Source of the DNA: Pseudomonas palmensis
GTDB taxonomy: Bacteria; Pseudomonadota; Gammaproteobacteria; Pseudomonadales; Pseudomonadaceae
Direction of reading: 5' to 3'
Length of the DNA stretch: 64,000 nt
Assembly (NCBI RefSeq): GCF_017848315.1
Contig: NZ_JAFKEC010000011.1
Location: 1-64,000, forward strand
Made by a program: the position numbers and the translations under genes. Below are positions 54,776-63,033 of this stretch, one piece after another (the first letter of the stretch is position 1; the number at the start of each line of letters is the position of its first letter). The notes beneath the pieces are model-generated. The model had not been told where the DNA came from and ran no database searches. It saw only the letters and a list, made by a program, of their open reading frames with translations.

Positions 54776-55744
54776 TCAGCGGCGCTCGATCGGCTCGGTT
54801 ACTTGCAATGCCAGTGTGCCCTTGTGCGAGCCCAACTTGGCCTTGAACGACGGTACGCCATTGGCGCGCAGTACCAGCTCGTCCGGCAGTTCGACCGGGA
54901 TCACATCACCCGGCTGCATGTGCAGGATGTCGCGCAGGCGCAGCTCGCGGCGTGCCACGGTGGCGCTGATCGGCACGCTGACGTCCAGCACGTCTTCGCG
55001 CAGGGCCTTGATCCAGCGTTCGTCCTGGTCGTCCAGGTCGGACTGGAAGCCCGCGTCGAGCATTTCGCGCACCGGCTCGATCATCGAGTAGGGCATGGTC
55101 ACGTGCAGGTCGCCGCCACCGCCATCGAGTTCGATGTGGAAGGTGGACACCACCACCGCCTCGCTCGGGCCGACGATGTTGGCCATGGCCGGGTTGACCT
55201 CCGAGTTGATGTACTCGAAGTTGACCGGCATGATCGCCTGCCAGGCTTCCTTGAGGTCGACGAAGCACTGGTCCAGCACCATGCGCACCACGCGCAATTC
55301 GGTGGGCGTGAACTCGCGGCCCTCGATCTTGGCGTGACGACCGTCACCGCCGAAGAAATTGTCCACCAGCTTGAACACCAGCTTGGCATCGAGGATGAAC
55401 AGCGAGGTGCCGCGCAACGGCTTGATCTTCACCAGGTTGAGGCTGGTGGGCACGTACAGCGAGTGCACGTACTCACCGAACTTCATCACCTGCACGCCCC
55501 CCACTGCCACATCCGCCGAGCGGCGCAGCAGGTTGAACATGCTCACGCGGGTATAGCGGGCGAAGCGTTCGTTGATCATTTCCAGGGTCGGCATGCGCCC
55601 GCGCACGATCCGGTCCTGGCTGGTCAGGTCGTAGCTCTTGATGCTGCCGGGGTCGGCGCCGCTATCGGTTTGCACCAGCCCGTCGTCGACGCCGTGCAGC
55701 AAGGCATCGATCTCATCCTGGGACAGCAGGTCCTGCATGGCCAT
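54776..55744 (-). CDS. fliM: Flagellar motor switch protein FliM
   Basis: A 322-residue C-ring protein: CheY-binding peptide LSQDEIDALLHG at 7-18, middle CheC-like domain (about 45-230) with GGxG-type loop, and C-terminal SpoA domain. Nine bases after the fliL stop. Confidence 0.97.
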   Translation of the reverse strand: MAMQDLLSQDEIDALLHGVDDGLVQTDSGADPGSIKSYDLTSQDRIVRGRMPTLEMINERFARYTRVSMFNLLRRSADVAVGGVQVMKFGEYVHSLYVPTSLNLVKIKPLRGTSLFILDAKLVFKLVDNFFGGDGRHAKIEGREFTPTELRVVRMVLDQCFVDLKEAWQAIMPVNFEYINSEVNPAMANIVGPSEAVVVSTFHIELDGGGGDLHVTMPYSMIEPVREMLDAGFQSDLDDQDERWIKALREDVLDVSVPISATVARRELRLRDILHMQPGDVIPVELPDELVLRANGVPSFKAKLGSHKGTLALQVTEPIERR

Positions 55745-55753
55745 CTTGGGCTC

Positions 55754-56251
55754 CTACTGCAATACGAAATTGGTGAACAGCAACTGGTCGATCACCAGCT
55801 TGCCGACTTCTTTCTGGGCCACTTCCTGCACGCTGGCGGTGGCCTTCTGGCGCAGCATCTCCTGGCCGACCGGGGTCGCCAGGGAGTCGAACGGCTGGCC
55901 GGAAAAGAGCATCACCAGGTTGTTGCGGATCACCGGCATGTGCACTTTCAGCGCATCCAGCGCAGCCTGGTCGCGCCCCTGCATGGTGATGCTCACCTGC
56001 ATGTAGCGCTGACGACCGTTCTGGTTGAAGTTGACGACGAAGGCTGGCGCCAGCGGCTCGTAGATGGCCGCAGGCCTGACGTTGCTGACGGTTGCCGGGT
56101 CGACCTGAGGTTTGCTGTCGCCCCTTTGCAGGAAGAACCAGGTGGCGCCCACCGACAAGCCGATGGCCAGCAGCAATGCCAGCACCAGCAGCAGGATCAG
56201 CTTGAGTTTGCCTTTTACGGCGGGGTCTTTCACTGCTTCGCTCTTCGCCAT
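55754..56251 (-). CDS. fliL: Flagellar basal body protein FliL
   Basis: A 165-residue protein with one membrane helix (KLKLILLLVLALLLAIGLSVG, about 16-38) and a periplasmic stomatin-like domain. It supports stators. It is first gene after a sigma-54 promoter and heads fliLMNOPQR-flhB. Confidence 0.95.
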   Translation of the reverse strand: MAKSEAVKDPAVKGKLKLILLLVLALLLAIGLSVGATWFFLQRGDSKPQVDPATVSNVRPAAIYEPLAPAFVVNFNQNGRQRYMQVSITMQGRDQAALDALKVHMPVIRNNLVMLFSGQPFDSLATPVGQEMLRQKATASVQEVAQKEVGKLVIDQLLFTNFVLQ

Positions 56252-56300
56252 GCCAATAATCCGTCACTCACAAGAGGTTTGTCCCACATGGCGAGGGTTG

Positions 56301-56316
56301 AGCAAGTGTTATGCCA
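56301..56316 (-). promoter_or_regulatory. Sigma-54 promoter of fliL
   Basis: On the minus strand TGGCATAACACTTGCT fits TGGCAC-N5-TTGCW with exact GG-N10-GC spacing, 50 bases before fliL. FleQ/RpoN control is expected. Confidence 0.82.
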
Positions 56317-56425
56317 GATTTGCGGGCCACACCGGCCCGATTGAGGAAGGCGACGAACGCAGGGGCAGATTCATCCGTGAAGGGCTGGGCAGCCGCCCCG
56401 CAACCGCCCAGCCCTACCCGTGCAA

Positions 56426-57742
56426 TCAGGCGTAGAAATCGACCGCGCTGGACCCCAGCACCACCGGTCGCTCCACCGGCTGGGCCGCCGCGTCGGCGTC
56501 GGCCTCTTCGCCGCCCGCGCCTTCATTGCGACGCGCGGCCACGCCGCTGAGCTTCGAGGTGCCGTCCTGCGAGCCCTGCTGCTGCTCGCGGGACTGGTCG
56601 GCCACGTTAACGTCAGGTTGCGCCAGGCCCTGTTCGGCGAACATTTCCTTGAGCCGGCTGGCCTGGTTTTCCAGCGCTTCGCGCACCACCACGTTGCCAC
56701 TGGTGAAGGTGATCTGCGCCTGCTGCTCGGGTGTCATGTGCACGCGAATGTCCAAGCGCCCCAGCTCGGCTGGCTCCAGCTTGATTTCAGCCGACTTCAG
56801 GTTCTGGCTGGACAGGTACATCACGCGATTGACCAGGCCTTCGGTCCAGCCACCCTGGTGCATCGCCAGCGGCTGGTTCAGCGGCATCGCCACCGGCACC
56901 GCATTGGCGGTCTTGGGCGTCGCGGCCTGGGTCAGCGCGCTGAGGCGCTCGGCAAAGTCATCGACACGGGTATCGCTGGAGGCGCCCTTGAGGTCCTTCA
57001 GGCCGTCATCGAGCAGGTTGCTGAAGCCCTTCTCGCCCGGCTCGCTGTCGCCCGGATCGGCCTGACGCGGGTCGAGCATGGCCGCCAGGGTATTGACGGC
57101 AGGCTGGCCCTGGGTGGCTTCGGGTTGCGCCGTGGTCGGCTTGCTGGCATGGGCAGAGGTGGTGCCCTGGGCCTGGGCGTTCTGCTCCAGGGCCAGGCGC
57201 AATGCCGGCAGGTCCTCGAGCACGTCGCCGGCCGGGTCGAAAGCGGGTTCTTCCGGGGCCGGTGGCTGCGGCGCGACGGCCGGGGCCTGCACCTGGGCCT
57301 GCAACTGTGCGGCAGCCGCCTGCACCACTGGGGCCACCGCTTCGGCCTGAGCCTGGATCAGCTGTGCGCCGGCCTGGGCGTCAGTAACCTGACCCGCCAC
57401 CAGGCTCGAATCGAGCAGTTGAAGGTCATCGGCAACTGGCGTCGACTCGTCCGATGCCGGCTTCTGTTCAGGCAATGAATTGCCGCTGTCGGCAACAGTG
57501 CGCTCCTGATCGGTCGCCGTCTTGCCGGCATTTGCCGCCACGGCTGCAACGCCCGCCTTGTCGGCATTGGGCACATCCGCCTTGGCCGGCAGCTTGTCGC
57601 GGGACTGATCGGCATACACCTTGGAGAAGCCCGCAGCCTTGTCATTGGCGACCTGGGGCACCTTTTCGGGCGCTGGCGCAGCCGTGCGCGAGGCCTTGGC
57701 CACGGCGGACGGTTGCAGCAGCGGGTTTGAAGCGACAGGCAT
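56426..57742 (-). CDS. fliK: Flagellar hook-length control protein FliK
   Basis: A 438-residue protein: Ala/Pro/Asp-rich ruler region (1-310) and Flg_hook domain (about 320-410; LSSQNLKSAEIKLEPAELGR, LDIRVHMTPEQQAQITFTSG). It sets hook length and triggers the FlhB switch. The ATG at 57742 has GGAGAC upstream; longer open frame before it lies across the hptB 3' end and promoter. It has its own sigma-54 promoter. Confidence 0.93.
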   Translation of the reverse strand: MPVASNPLLQPSAVAKASRTAAPAPEKVPQVANDKAAGFSKVYADQSRDKLPAKADVPNADKAGVAAVAANAGKTATDQERTVADSGNSLPEQKPASDESTPVADDLQLLDSSLVAGQVTDAQAGAQLIQAQAEAVAPVVQAAAAQLQAQVQAPAVAPQPPAPEEPAFDPAGDVLEDLPALRLALEQNAQAQGTTSAHASKPTTAQPEATQGQPAVNTLAAMLDPRQADPGDSEPGEKGFSNLLDDGLKDLKGASSDTRVDDFAERLSALTQAATPKTANAVPVAMPLNQPLAMHQGGWTEGLVNRVMYLSSQNLKSAEIKLEPAELGRLDIRVHMTPEQQAQITFTSGNVVVREALENQASRLKEMFAEQGLAQPDVNVADQSREQQQGSQDGTSKLSGVAARRNEGAGGEEADADAAAQPVERPVVLGSSAVDFYA

Positions 57743-57789
57743 GGGAAGGGTCTCCACTACAGAAGCGCGAACTTGAATAGCGAAGAGAC

Positions 57790-57805
57790 TGCAAGAGTCG
57801 CGCCA
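57790..57805 (-). promoter_or_regulatory. Sigma-54 promoter of fliK
   Basis: On the minus strand TGGCGCGACTCTTGCA is a near-consensus -24/-12 element (TGGCxCG-N4-TTGCA, GG-N10-GC), between the hptB stop and the fliK start, 48 bases ahead of fliK. Confidence 0.85.
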
Positions 57806-57813
57806 GGTTTGCG

Positions 57814-58179
57814 CTACACAGGATGCCTGGCCGCCTGCGGCGACACGCGCTCCAACTCGGCGACATAGAAGGGACGCACTTCGAGGTACTCGCACCTGAT
57901 CTGGCTGATCAGGTCCTCGATGCCGTGTGCCGGCTGCTCCATCACGCGCACTTCCAGCTGCCGACACAACTCGGCCAGGTCGGTGGCGCCCATGTTGCTG
58001 CAGCTACCCTTGAAACTGTGGGCAGCCTCACTCAGCTGCCGGGGGGAGCGGGCGTCGCGCAGTTGCACCATGCGCTTTTCGCAATCGGCCAGGAAGGTCT
58101 CCAGCAACTCGGCATACTGGCTACCCATGACCTCCCGCAACTCGCCCACTACCTTGTTATCGATACGCTGATCGGACAC
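57814..58179 (-). CDS. hptB: Histidine phosphotransfer protein HptB
   Basis: A 121-residue HPt domain with phospho-His54 in AHSFKGSCSNMGA. In P. aeruginosa HptB takes phosphate from several hybrid kinases and passes it to HsbR. Located 25 bases after hsbR, which supports the same pathway here. Confidence 0.9.
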   Translation of the reverse strand: MSDQRIDNKVVGELREVMGSQYAELLETFLADCEKRMVQLRDARSPRQLSEAAHSFKGSCSNMGATDLAELCRQLEVRVMEQPAHGIEDLISQIRCEYLEVRPFYVAELERVSPQAARHPV

Positions 58180-58204
58180 TTGCTCACTCCTTGATCAAGT
58201 TCAA

Positions 58205-59920
58205 TTATGCCAGAGCCACCCAGGCGAACTCCACGCGGGCCCTGCGCCCTCCGTCGGCCCATTCGGCGTGACGGCTCAAACGCCGGATCAGGCTCAGGCC
58301 ACGCCCGCACAACCGCTGCTCCAACACCGGTCGGGCCAGCACTGTACCCACATCGAAGCCACTGCCGCTATCTTCGATCTCAATCACCAGACGCCCGCCA
58401 CCCGCTACGGGTTCAACCTGAAGGTGCAAGCGTATGTAACCTTCCTGCAATGCCTGCAGGCGTCGGCTGCGCTCCTGATAATAGGCGGCAAACCCCTGGG
58501 CGTCGCGCTTGAGGGCCGAGTCGAGGGCCAGCACACCGTGCTCCAGTGCATTGGTGTAGAGCTCGTTGAGCACGCTGTGCAGCGCACCGCTCTGGGGGCG
58601 CAGGCCGTGTATTTCCTGCAGTACCTGCAACAGATAGGGCAAGGGGTTGAAGCGTTTGAGGGTCTGCGCGCGAAACTCGAACGACAGCGACCAGTCCAGT
58701 GGGCTGGACTGGCCGCTGTCCGAATAGACAAGCGGCGGCGGGGCCAGTGTCTGGGGCTCGACCACACTGATCTCGAGCATGCTGACATCGTCGCGGGACT
58801 GGCCGCGAAAGTCTTCGAGCGCCTGCAGTACATCCTCGAACAGGTGCTGCGGCGCACGGTTGCGCGCAAACACCTGGCGCAGGCGTTCCACCCCGAACAG
58901 CTGCTCATCCTGGTCGCAGGTATCCACCACCCCATCGGACAGCAGGAACAGACGATCCCCCAACGCCAGCGATACCACCTCGGGGTGCTCGTCGAAACGC
59001 TCCGGCGCCAGCACCCCCAAGGGCAAGTGCCGCGACACCAGCGCCTGGGGCTCGCCACCGGCCGCGGGCAGCAGGTAGCCGTCCGGCATGCCGCCGTTCC
59101 ATACCTCGGCCAGGCGCCGTTCGAAACTCAGGCTGAGCATCATTGCGCAGCAGAACATGTCGACCGGCAGGATGCGCTTGAGCTTGGCGTTCATCTCGCG
59201 CAAGGTTTCGGCCAGGCCGTAGCCCTTGGCGGTCATGCCGTAGAACACCTCGGCCAACGGCATGGCGCCCACTGCAGCCGGCAGGCCATGGCCAGTGAAG
59301 TCGCCCAGCAGCACATGCATTTCACCGGTCGGCGTGAACGCCGCCAGCAGCAGGTCGCCGTTGAACAGCGCATAGGGAGATTGCAGGTAGCGGATGTTCG
59401 GCGCATTCAGGCACCCCGAATGCGTGACCTGATCGAACACCGCCTTGGCCACCCGCTGCTCGTTGAGCAGGTGACCGTGGTGGCGCGCCAGCTCGTCGCG
59501 CTGCTCCAGCACGGTCGCCTGCAGGCGACGCAGCCGATCCATCGCCTTGATCTTGGCGGCCAGGATCACCGGGCGATAAGGCTTGGGCAGAAAGTCGTCG
59601 CCACCGGCCTCCAGGCAACGCACCAGGGCCTGCTCCTCACTCAGCGAGGTAAGAAAGATGATCGGCACCAGCGCCTGGCCAGCCATCAGCTTGATCTGGC
59701 GAGCCGCCTCGAAGCCGTCCATCACCGGCATCAGCGCGTCGAGCAGCACCAGTTGCGGACGCAGCTCGGCAAACAGCGCCACTGCCTGCGCACCATTCTC
59801 GGCCGTGATCACCGAGTGCCCCTGCTCGCGCACGATGCGCGCCAGCAACAGGCGGTCGGTGGCGCCATCTTCGGCAATCAGCACGGTCAGCGACGACTGC
59901 TCGTTCACGAGGTCGCTCAA
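58205..59920 (-). CDS. hsbR: HsbR: receiver-PP2C phosphatase/anti-sigma-like kinase fusion
   Basis: A 571-residue protein: receiver domain with Asp61 (LVLLDALMP), linker coiled coil (about 130-160), SpoIIE/PP2C phosphatase domain (about 175-400; LLGDFTGHGLPAAVG, LFLLSDGVVDTCD, RDDVSMLEI) and C-terminal HATPase_c domain (about 430-571; LNELYTNALEHGVL). In P. aeruginosa it switches between kinase and phosphatase on HsbA. A TTG start overlapping the hsbA stop (TTGA) is used; GTG at codon 5 is an alternative. Confidence 0.9.
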   Translation of the reverse strand: MSDLVNEQSSLTVLIAEDGATDRLLLARIVREQGHSVITAENGAQAVALFAELRPQLVLLDALMPVMDGFEAARQIKLMAGQALVPIIFLTSLSEEQALVRCLEAGGDDFLPKPYRPVILAAKIKAMDRLRRLQATVLEQRDELARHHGHLLNEQRVAKAVFDQVTHSGCLNAPNIRYLQSPYALFNGDLLLAAFTPTGEMHVLLGDFTGHGLPAAVGAMPLAEVFYGMTAKGYGLAETLREMNAKLKRILPVDMFCCAMMLSLSFERRLAEVWNGGMPDGYLLPAAGGEPQALVSRHLPLGVLAPERFDEHPEVVSLALGDRLFLLSDGVVDTCDQDEQLFGVERLRQVFARNRAPQHLFEDVLQALEDFRGQSRDDVSMLEISVVEPQTLAPPPLVYSDSGQSSPLDWSLSFEFRAQTLKRFNPLPYLLQVLQEIHGLRPQSGALHSVLNELYTNALEHGVLALDSALKRDAQGFAAYYQERSRRLQALQEGYIRLHLQVEPVAGGGRLVIEIEDSGSGFDVGTVLARPVLEQRLCGRGLSLIRRLSRHAEWADGGRRARVEFAWVALA

Positions 59921-60222
59921 GTGATCTCGAACAGCTTGTCGAAATTGGAGATGGCGAGGATCTTGCGAACGTCGGAGCTGGCGTTGATCACCCGTATATA
60001 CGCATCGTCGCCGCCGGCGTGGTCACGCAGCAGCAGGAGCATGCCCAGGGCGGAGCTGTCGAGATAGGTGGCGTCCTTCAAGTCGACGACCACGCCCTTG
60101 GAAGGTACTGGCTCGCGCTCGTAGCATTCACGAAACGCCTGGTGCTTGCCGAAATCGAACCGTCCCTTGACCCTGATCGTCAGGCTGTTCCCATCCGGCG
60201 ATAGATCGTGCTCCACGGCCAT
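59917..60222 (-). CDS. hsbA: HsbA: STAS anti-sigma factor antagonist
   Basis: A 101-residue STAS protein; the phosphorylatable serine is in ATYLDSSALGML (Ser56). ATG at 60222 has AAGGAG eight bases upstream. In P. aeruginosa HsbA binds FlgM or a diguanylate cyclase depending on phosphorylation. Four-base overlap with hsbR; 90 bases after fliJ. Confidence 0.9.
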   Translation of the reverse strand: MAVEHDLSPDGNSLTIRVKGRFDFGKHQAFRECYEREPVPSKGVVVDLKDATYLDSSALGMLLLLRDHAGGDDAYIRVINASSDVRKILAISNFDKLFEIT

Positions 60223-60312
60223 ATGCTCGACTCCTTCGATCATGGCGATTGCAGACACCACAGGTTTAGCAGCCCGCCCGCCCCTGGGCAACCTGCGCCG
60301 ACCAATGCCGTG

Positions 60313-60765
60313 CTAGAAGCGATCGTGGCGCGGCAATCGCTGGGACAATTCGTCGAGCAGCTTCTGCTCGCGCTTGTCCTCGAGCATGCGGGCTTCATCG
60401 CGGTAGCGCTGCACCAGCTTGCGCAGGCCTTCGACCCGGGCGTAGGCCTGCTGCCAGGTGGCCCGTGCGTTGTTGAGGTTGGTCTGGTGCCACACCAGGC
60501 TCTGGTGTTGCTGGGCCACGGCGGTGTCCAGCTGGCTGAGAAAGCGCTGATAGCCCAGCAGCCAGCTGCCTGAAACGCCCTGGCCGCCCTTTTCCATCCA
60601 CTGGTTCTGGTACTCGCTGCGAAACTGGTCCAGTTCCCGGAGCTTGGTTTCGGCCATGCTCACCTGCTGCTGGAAATGCCCGAGGCGCTGCACGGCCTTG
60701 CGCTCGGCCTCCTCGGCCATCTCCACCACCGGCACCAGGCGCGCGGCACGACTTGGCAGGGCCAT
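60313..60765 (-). CDS. fliJ: Flagellar export chaperone FliJ
   Basis: A 150-residue coiled-coil protein (two long helices, about 15-60 and 80-145). It sits in the FliI ring and couples to FlhA. Six bases after fliI. Confidence 0.92.
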   Translation of the reverse strand: MALPSRAARLVPVVEMAEEAERKAVQRLGHFQQQVSMAETKLRELDQFRSEYQNQWMEKGGQGVSGSWLLGYQRFLSQLDTAVAQQHQSLVWHQTNLNNARATWQQAYARVEGLRKLVQRYRDEARMLEDKREQKLLDELSQRLPRHDRF

Positions 60766-60771
60766 CGGTTA

Positions 60772-62130
60772 TCAGCCCGATGCCGCTGGGGCGAAGACCG
60801 CCGCCAGTTCATCGCGGCTCTGCTCATGGCTGACGTTTTCATTGAGCCCCTGGCGCAGGTACTGCACCAGCTTGGGTTGCAGGGAAATCGCCAGGTCCGT
60901 CTCGCGGTCGCCGCCAGCCACATAGGCACCCACGCTGATCAGGTCGCGGCTTTGCGACAGGCGCGACCAGAGCTGCTTGAACTGCTGGGCCTGGGTCATC
61001 TGCTCGGGGCTGACCACCTGCGGCATGACCCGGCTGATCGAAGCCTCGATATCGATGGCCGGGTAATGCCCCTCTTCGGCCAGGCGCCGGGACAGCACGA
61101 TATGGCCGTCGAGTACGCCCCGCGCGGAGTCGGCAATCGGGTCCTGCTGGTCGTCTCCTTCGGACAACACGGTGTAGAAGGCGGTGATCGAGCCACCACC
61201 GGCCTCGCCGTTGCCGGCGCGCTCAACCAGCTTGGGCAGCTTGGCGAACACAGAAGGTGGATAGCCCTTGGTGGCTGGCGGCTCGCCGATGGCCAGGGCG
61301 ATTTCCCGCTGGGCCTGGGCGAAACGGGTCAGCGAATCCATCAGCAACAGTACGTTCTTGCCCTTGTCGCGAAAGTACTCGGCGATCCGCGTGCAGTACA
61401 TGGCGGCGCGCAGGCGCATCAGCGGCGCATCATCGGCAGGGGATGCCACCACCACCGAACGCTTGATGCCCTCCTCGCCCAGGATGTGCTCGATGAACTC
61501 CTTGACCTCACGCCCCCGCTCACCGATCAGCCCCACCACGATGATGTCGGCCTCGGTGAAACGGGTCATCATGCCCAGCAGCACACTCTTGCCCACGCCG
61601 GTACCGGCGAACAGGCCCAGGCGCTGGCCACGGCCCACCGTCAGCAGGCCATTGATGCTGCGAATGCCCACGTCCAGCGGCTGGCTGATGGGGTCGCGGT
61701 TGAGTGGGTTGATGGTGGGGCCATCCATCGGCACCCAGTCCTCGGCCTTCATCCCGCCCTTGCCATCCAGCGCCCGGCCGGCACCGTCCAGCACGCGACC
61801 GAGCATGCTCATGCCCATCGGCAGGCGGCCGCTTTCGGCCAGCGGCACCACCCGCGCACCGGGCGCGATGCCGGCAACGCTGCCCACCGGCATGAGAAAT
61901 ACCCGGTCACCGGCAAAGCCCATGACCTCGGCCTCGACCTGCACCGGATGGTAGCTGTCATCGTTGATCACCAGGCAGCGGCTGCCGACGGCAGCGCGCA
62001 GGCCCTCGGCCTCCAGGGTCAGGCCGACCATGCGCAACAACCGCCCTTCCACCACCGGCTGCGCCGGCAGGCTCACGGCCTCGGCATAGGTGCCCAGGCG
62101 CTTGCCGAAGCTGGTGCGGTCAAGGCGCAT
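60772..62130 (-). CDS. fliI: Flagellar export ATPase FliI
   Basis: A 452-residue F1-like ATPase: Walker [12 protein letters not shown] near 172-182, [12 protein letters not shown] near 208 and Walker [11 protein letters not shown] near 262. It starts at ATG 62130, overlapping fliH by 11 bases. Confidence 0.97.
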   Translation of the reverse strand: MRLDRTSFGKRLGTYAEAVSLPAQPVVEGRLLRMVGLTLEAEGLRAAVGSRCLVINDDSYHPVQVEAEVMGFAGDRVFLMPVGSVAGIAPGARVVPLAESGRLPMGMSMLGRVLDGAGRALDGKGGMKAEDWVPMDGPTINPLNRDPISQPLDVGIRSINGLLTVGRGQRLGLFAGTGVGKSVLLGMMTRFTEADIIVVGLIGERGREVKEFIEHILGEEGIKRSVVVASPADDAPLMRLRAAMYCTRIAEYFRDKGKNVLLLMDSLTRFAQAQREIALAIGEPPATKGYPPSVFAKLPKLVERAGNGEAGGGSITAFYTVLSEGDDQQDPIADSARGVLDGHIVLSRRLAEEGHYPAIDIEASISRVMPQVVSPEQMTQAQQFKQLWSRLSQSRDLISVGAYVAGGDRETDLAISLQPKLVQYLRQGLNENVSHEQSRDELAAVFAPAASG

Positions 62131-62902
62131 CGGGCGTGGCCTCGCGGGTGCCCGGGTCGCCAGCAAGGTCGACGTGCAAGTCTGGTGCGGCAGGGTGCAG
62201 TCCCTGGTCATGCAACTGGTCGAACAACTGGGTCATGGCCTTTTCGATGCGGGTCTCGACGGTGGCGTCGATACGGCTGTGCAACGTCTCGATGCGGCAA
62301 CCACCGGGCAACAGTGCGTCGTCTTCGAGCAGGCGCCAGTTTTCCTCATGACGCTCGCGCAGGGCCTTGGCCAGCTCGAAGTCCTGCGGATTGACATGAA
62401 TGCGGATGTTTTCGGCGCCCATCGGCAGCAGCTTGAGGGCCTCGCGCAGCACGTGAGTGATCTGGCTGGAGTCGGTGGCCAGCTCACGCCCGATCACCTC
62501 GCGGGTGATGCGGCTGACCATGTGCACCAGGGCCTTCTCGATCTGGTTGTCCTGCTCGGCGATCGGGTCGAGCAGGTGGCCCATCAGCTGCTCCAGGCTC
62601 GCCAGCTTGGCGCTCAGGGCCACTTCGGCCTCCTGGCGGACCTTGAGCTGGGTGCTGTGAAACCCTTCGCGCTCGCCGGTGGCAAAGCCTTCGTTGTAGG
62701 CTTCCTGGCGAATGCTTTCGAGCTCTTCGAGGGTCAGCGGCTGGACTTCTTCCAGCGGCACTTCTTCGACTTCCTCGACGATTTCCGGCTCGGGTTCGGG
62801 CTCGGGTTCCGGCTCCGGGTCGAAGCTGGGCAGCGCCCAGCGGTCGAAGCCCTCGACGTCGCGGGCGGGGATCAGTTCACTCAGGTGCTCGTTGGTCGAC
62901 AT
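62120..62902 (-). CDS. fliH: Flagellar export ATPase regulator FliH
   Basis: A 260-residue protein: N-terminal region (1-28), a run of six Pro-Glu pairs (29-40), acidic stretch, coiled-coil (about 60-130) and a C-terminal V-ATPase-E-like domain. It holds FliI and docks it to the C-ring through FliN. Confidence 0.95.
   Translation of the reverse strand: MSTNEHLSELIPARDVEGFDRWALPSFDPEPEPEPEPEPEIVEEVEEVPLEEVQPLTLEELESIRQEAYNEGFATGEREGFHSTQLKVRQEAEVALSAKLASLEQLMGHLLDPIAEQDNQIEKALVHMVSRITREVIGRELATDSSQITHVLREALKLLPMGAENIRIHVNPQDFELAKALRERHEENWRLLEDDALLPGGCRIETLHSRIDATVETRIEKAMTQLFDQLHDQGLHPAAPDLHVDLAGDPGTREATPDAP
62783..62818. repeat. Hexanucleotide repeat coding (Pro-Glu)6 in fliH
   Basis: About six tandem copies of a 6-base unit (GGCTCG/GGTTCG/GGTTCC type, plus strand) encode a Pro-Glu run at FliH residues 29-40. 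Copies differ only at third positions. Confidence 0.8.
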
Positions 62903-62984
62903 GATTCCACGCGTTCAATTGGGTAGGCGCCGGGGTGGTCGGCGATGCGGCCGCCAGGCACCGGCGTGTACCGCGTTGAGGCAT

Positions 62985-63029
62985 CCGCCGGCAAGGCCGG
63001 CTCCTGTGGAGGAGCCGGAACCGGCGAAC
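62985..63029. repeat. Compact REP hairpin between fliG and fliH
   Basis: Two facing, partly decayed TAGGAGCC-type halves (CCGCCGGCAAGGCCGGCTCC and GGAGCCGGAACCGGCGAAC) only a few bases apart, four bases past the fliG stop. They can form a stable hairpin inside the fli operon, where it could lower or stabilise flanking mRNA. The remaining fliG-fliH gap shows no promoter I can support. Confidence 0.7.
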
Positions 63030-63033
63030 GGCT

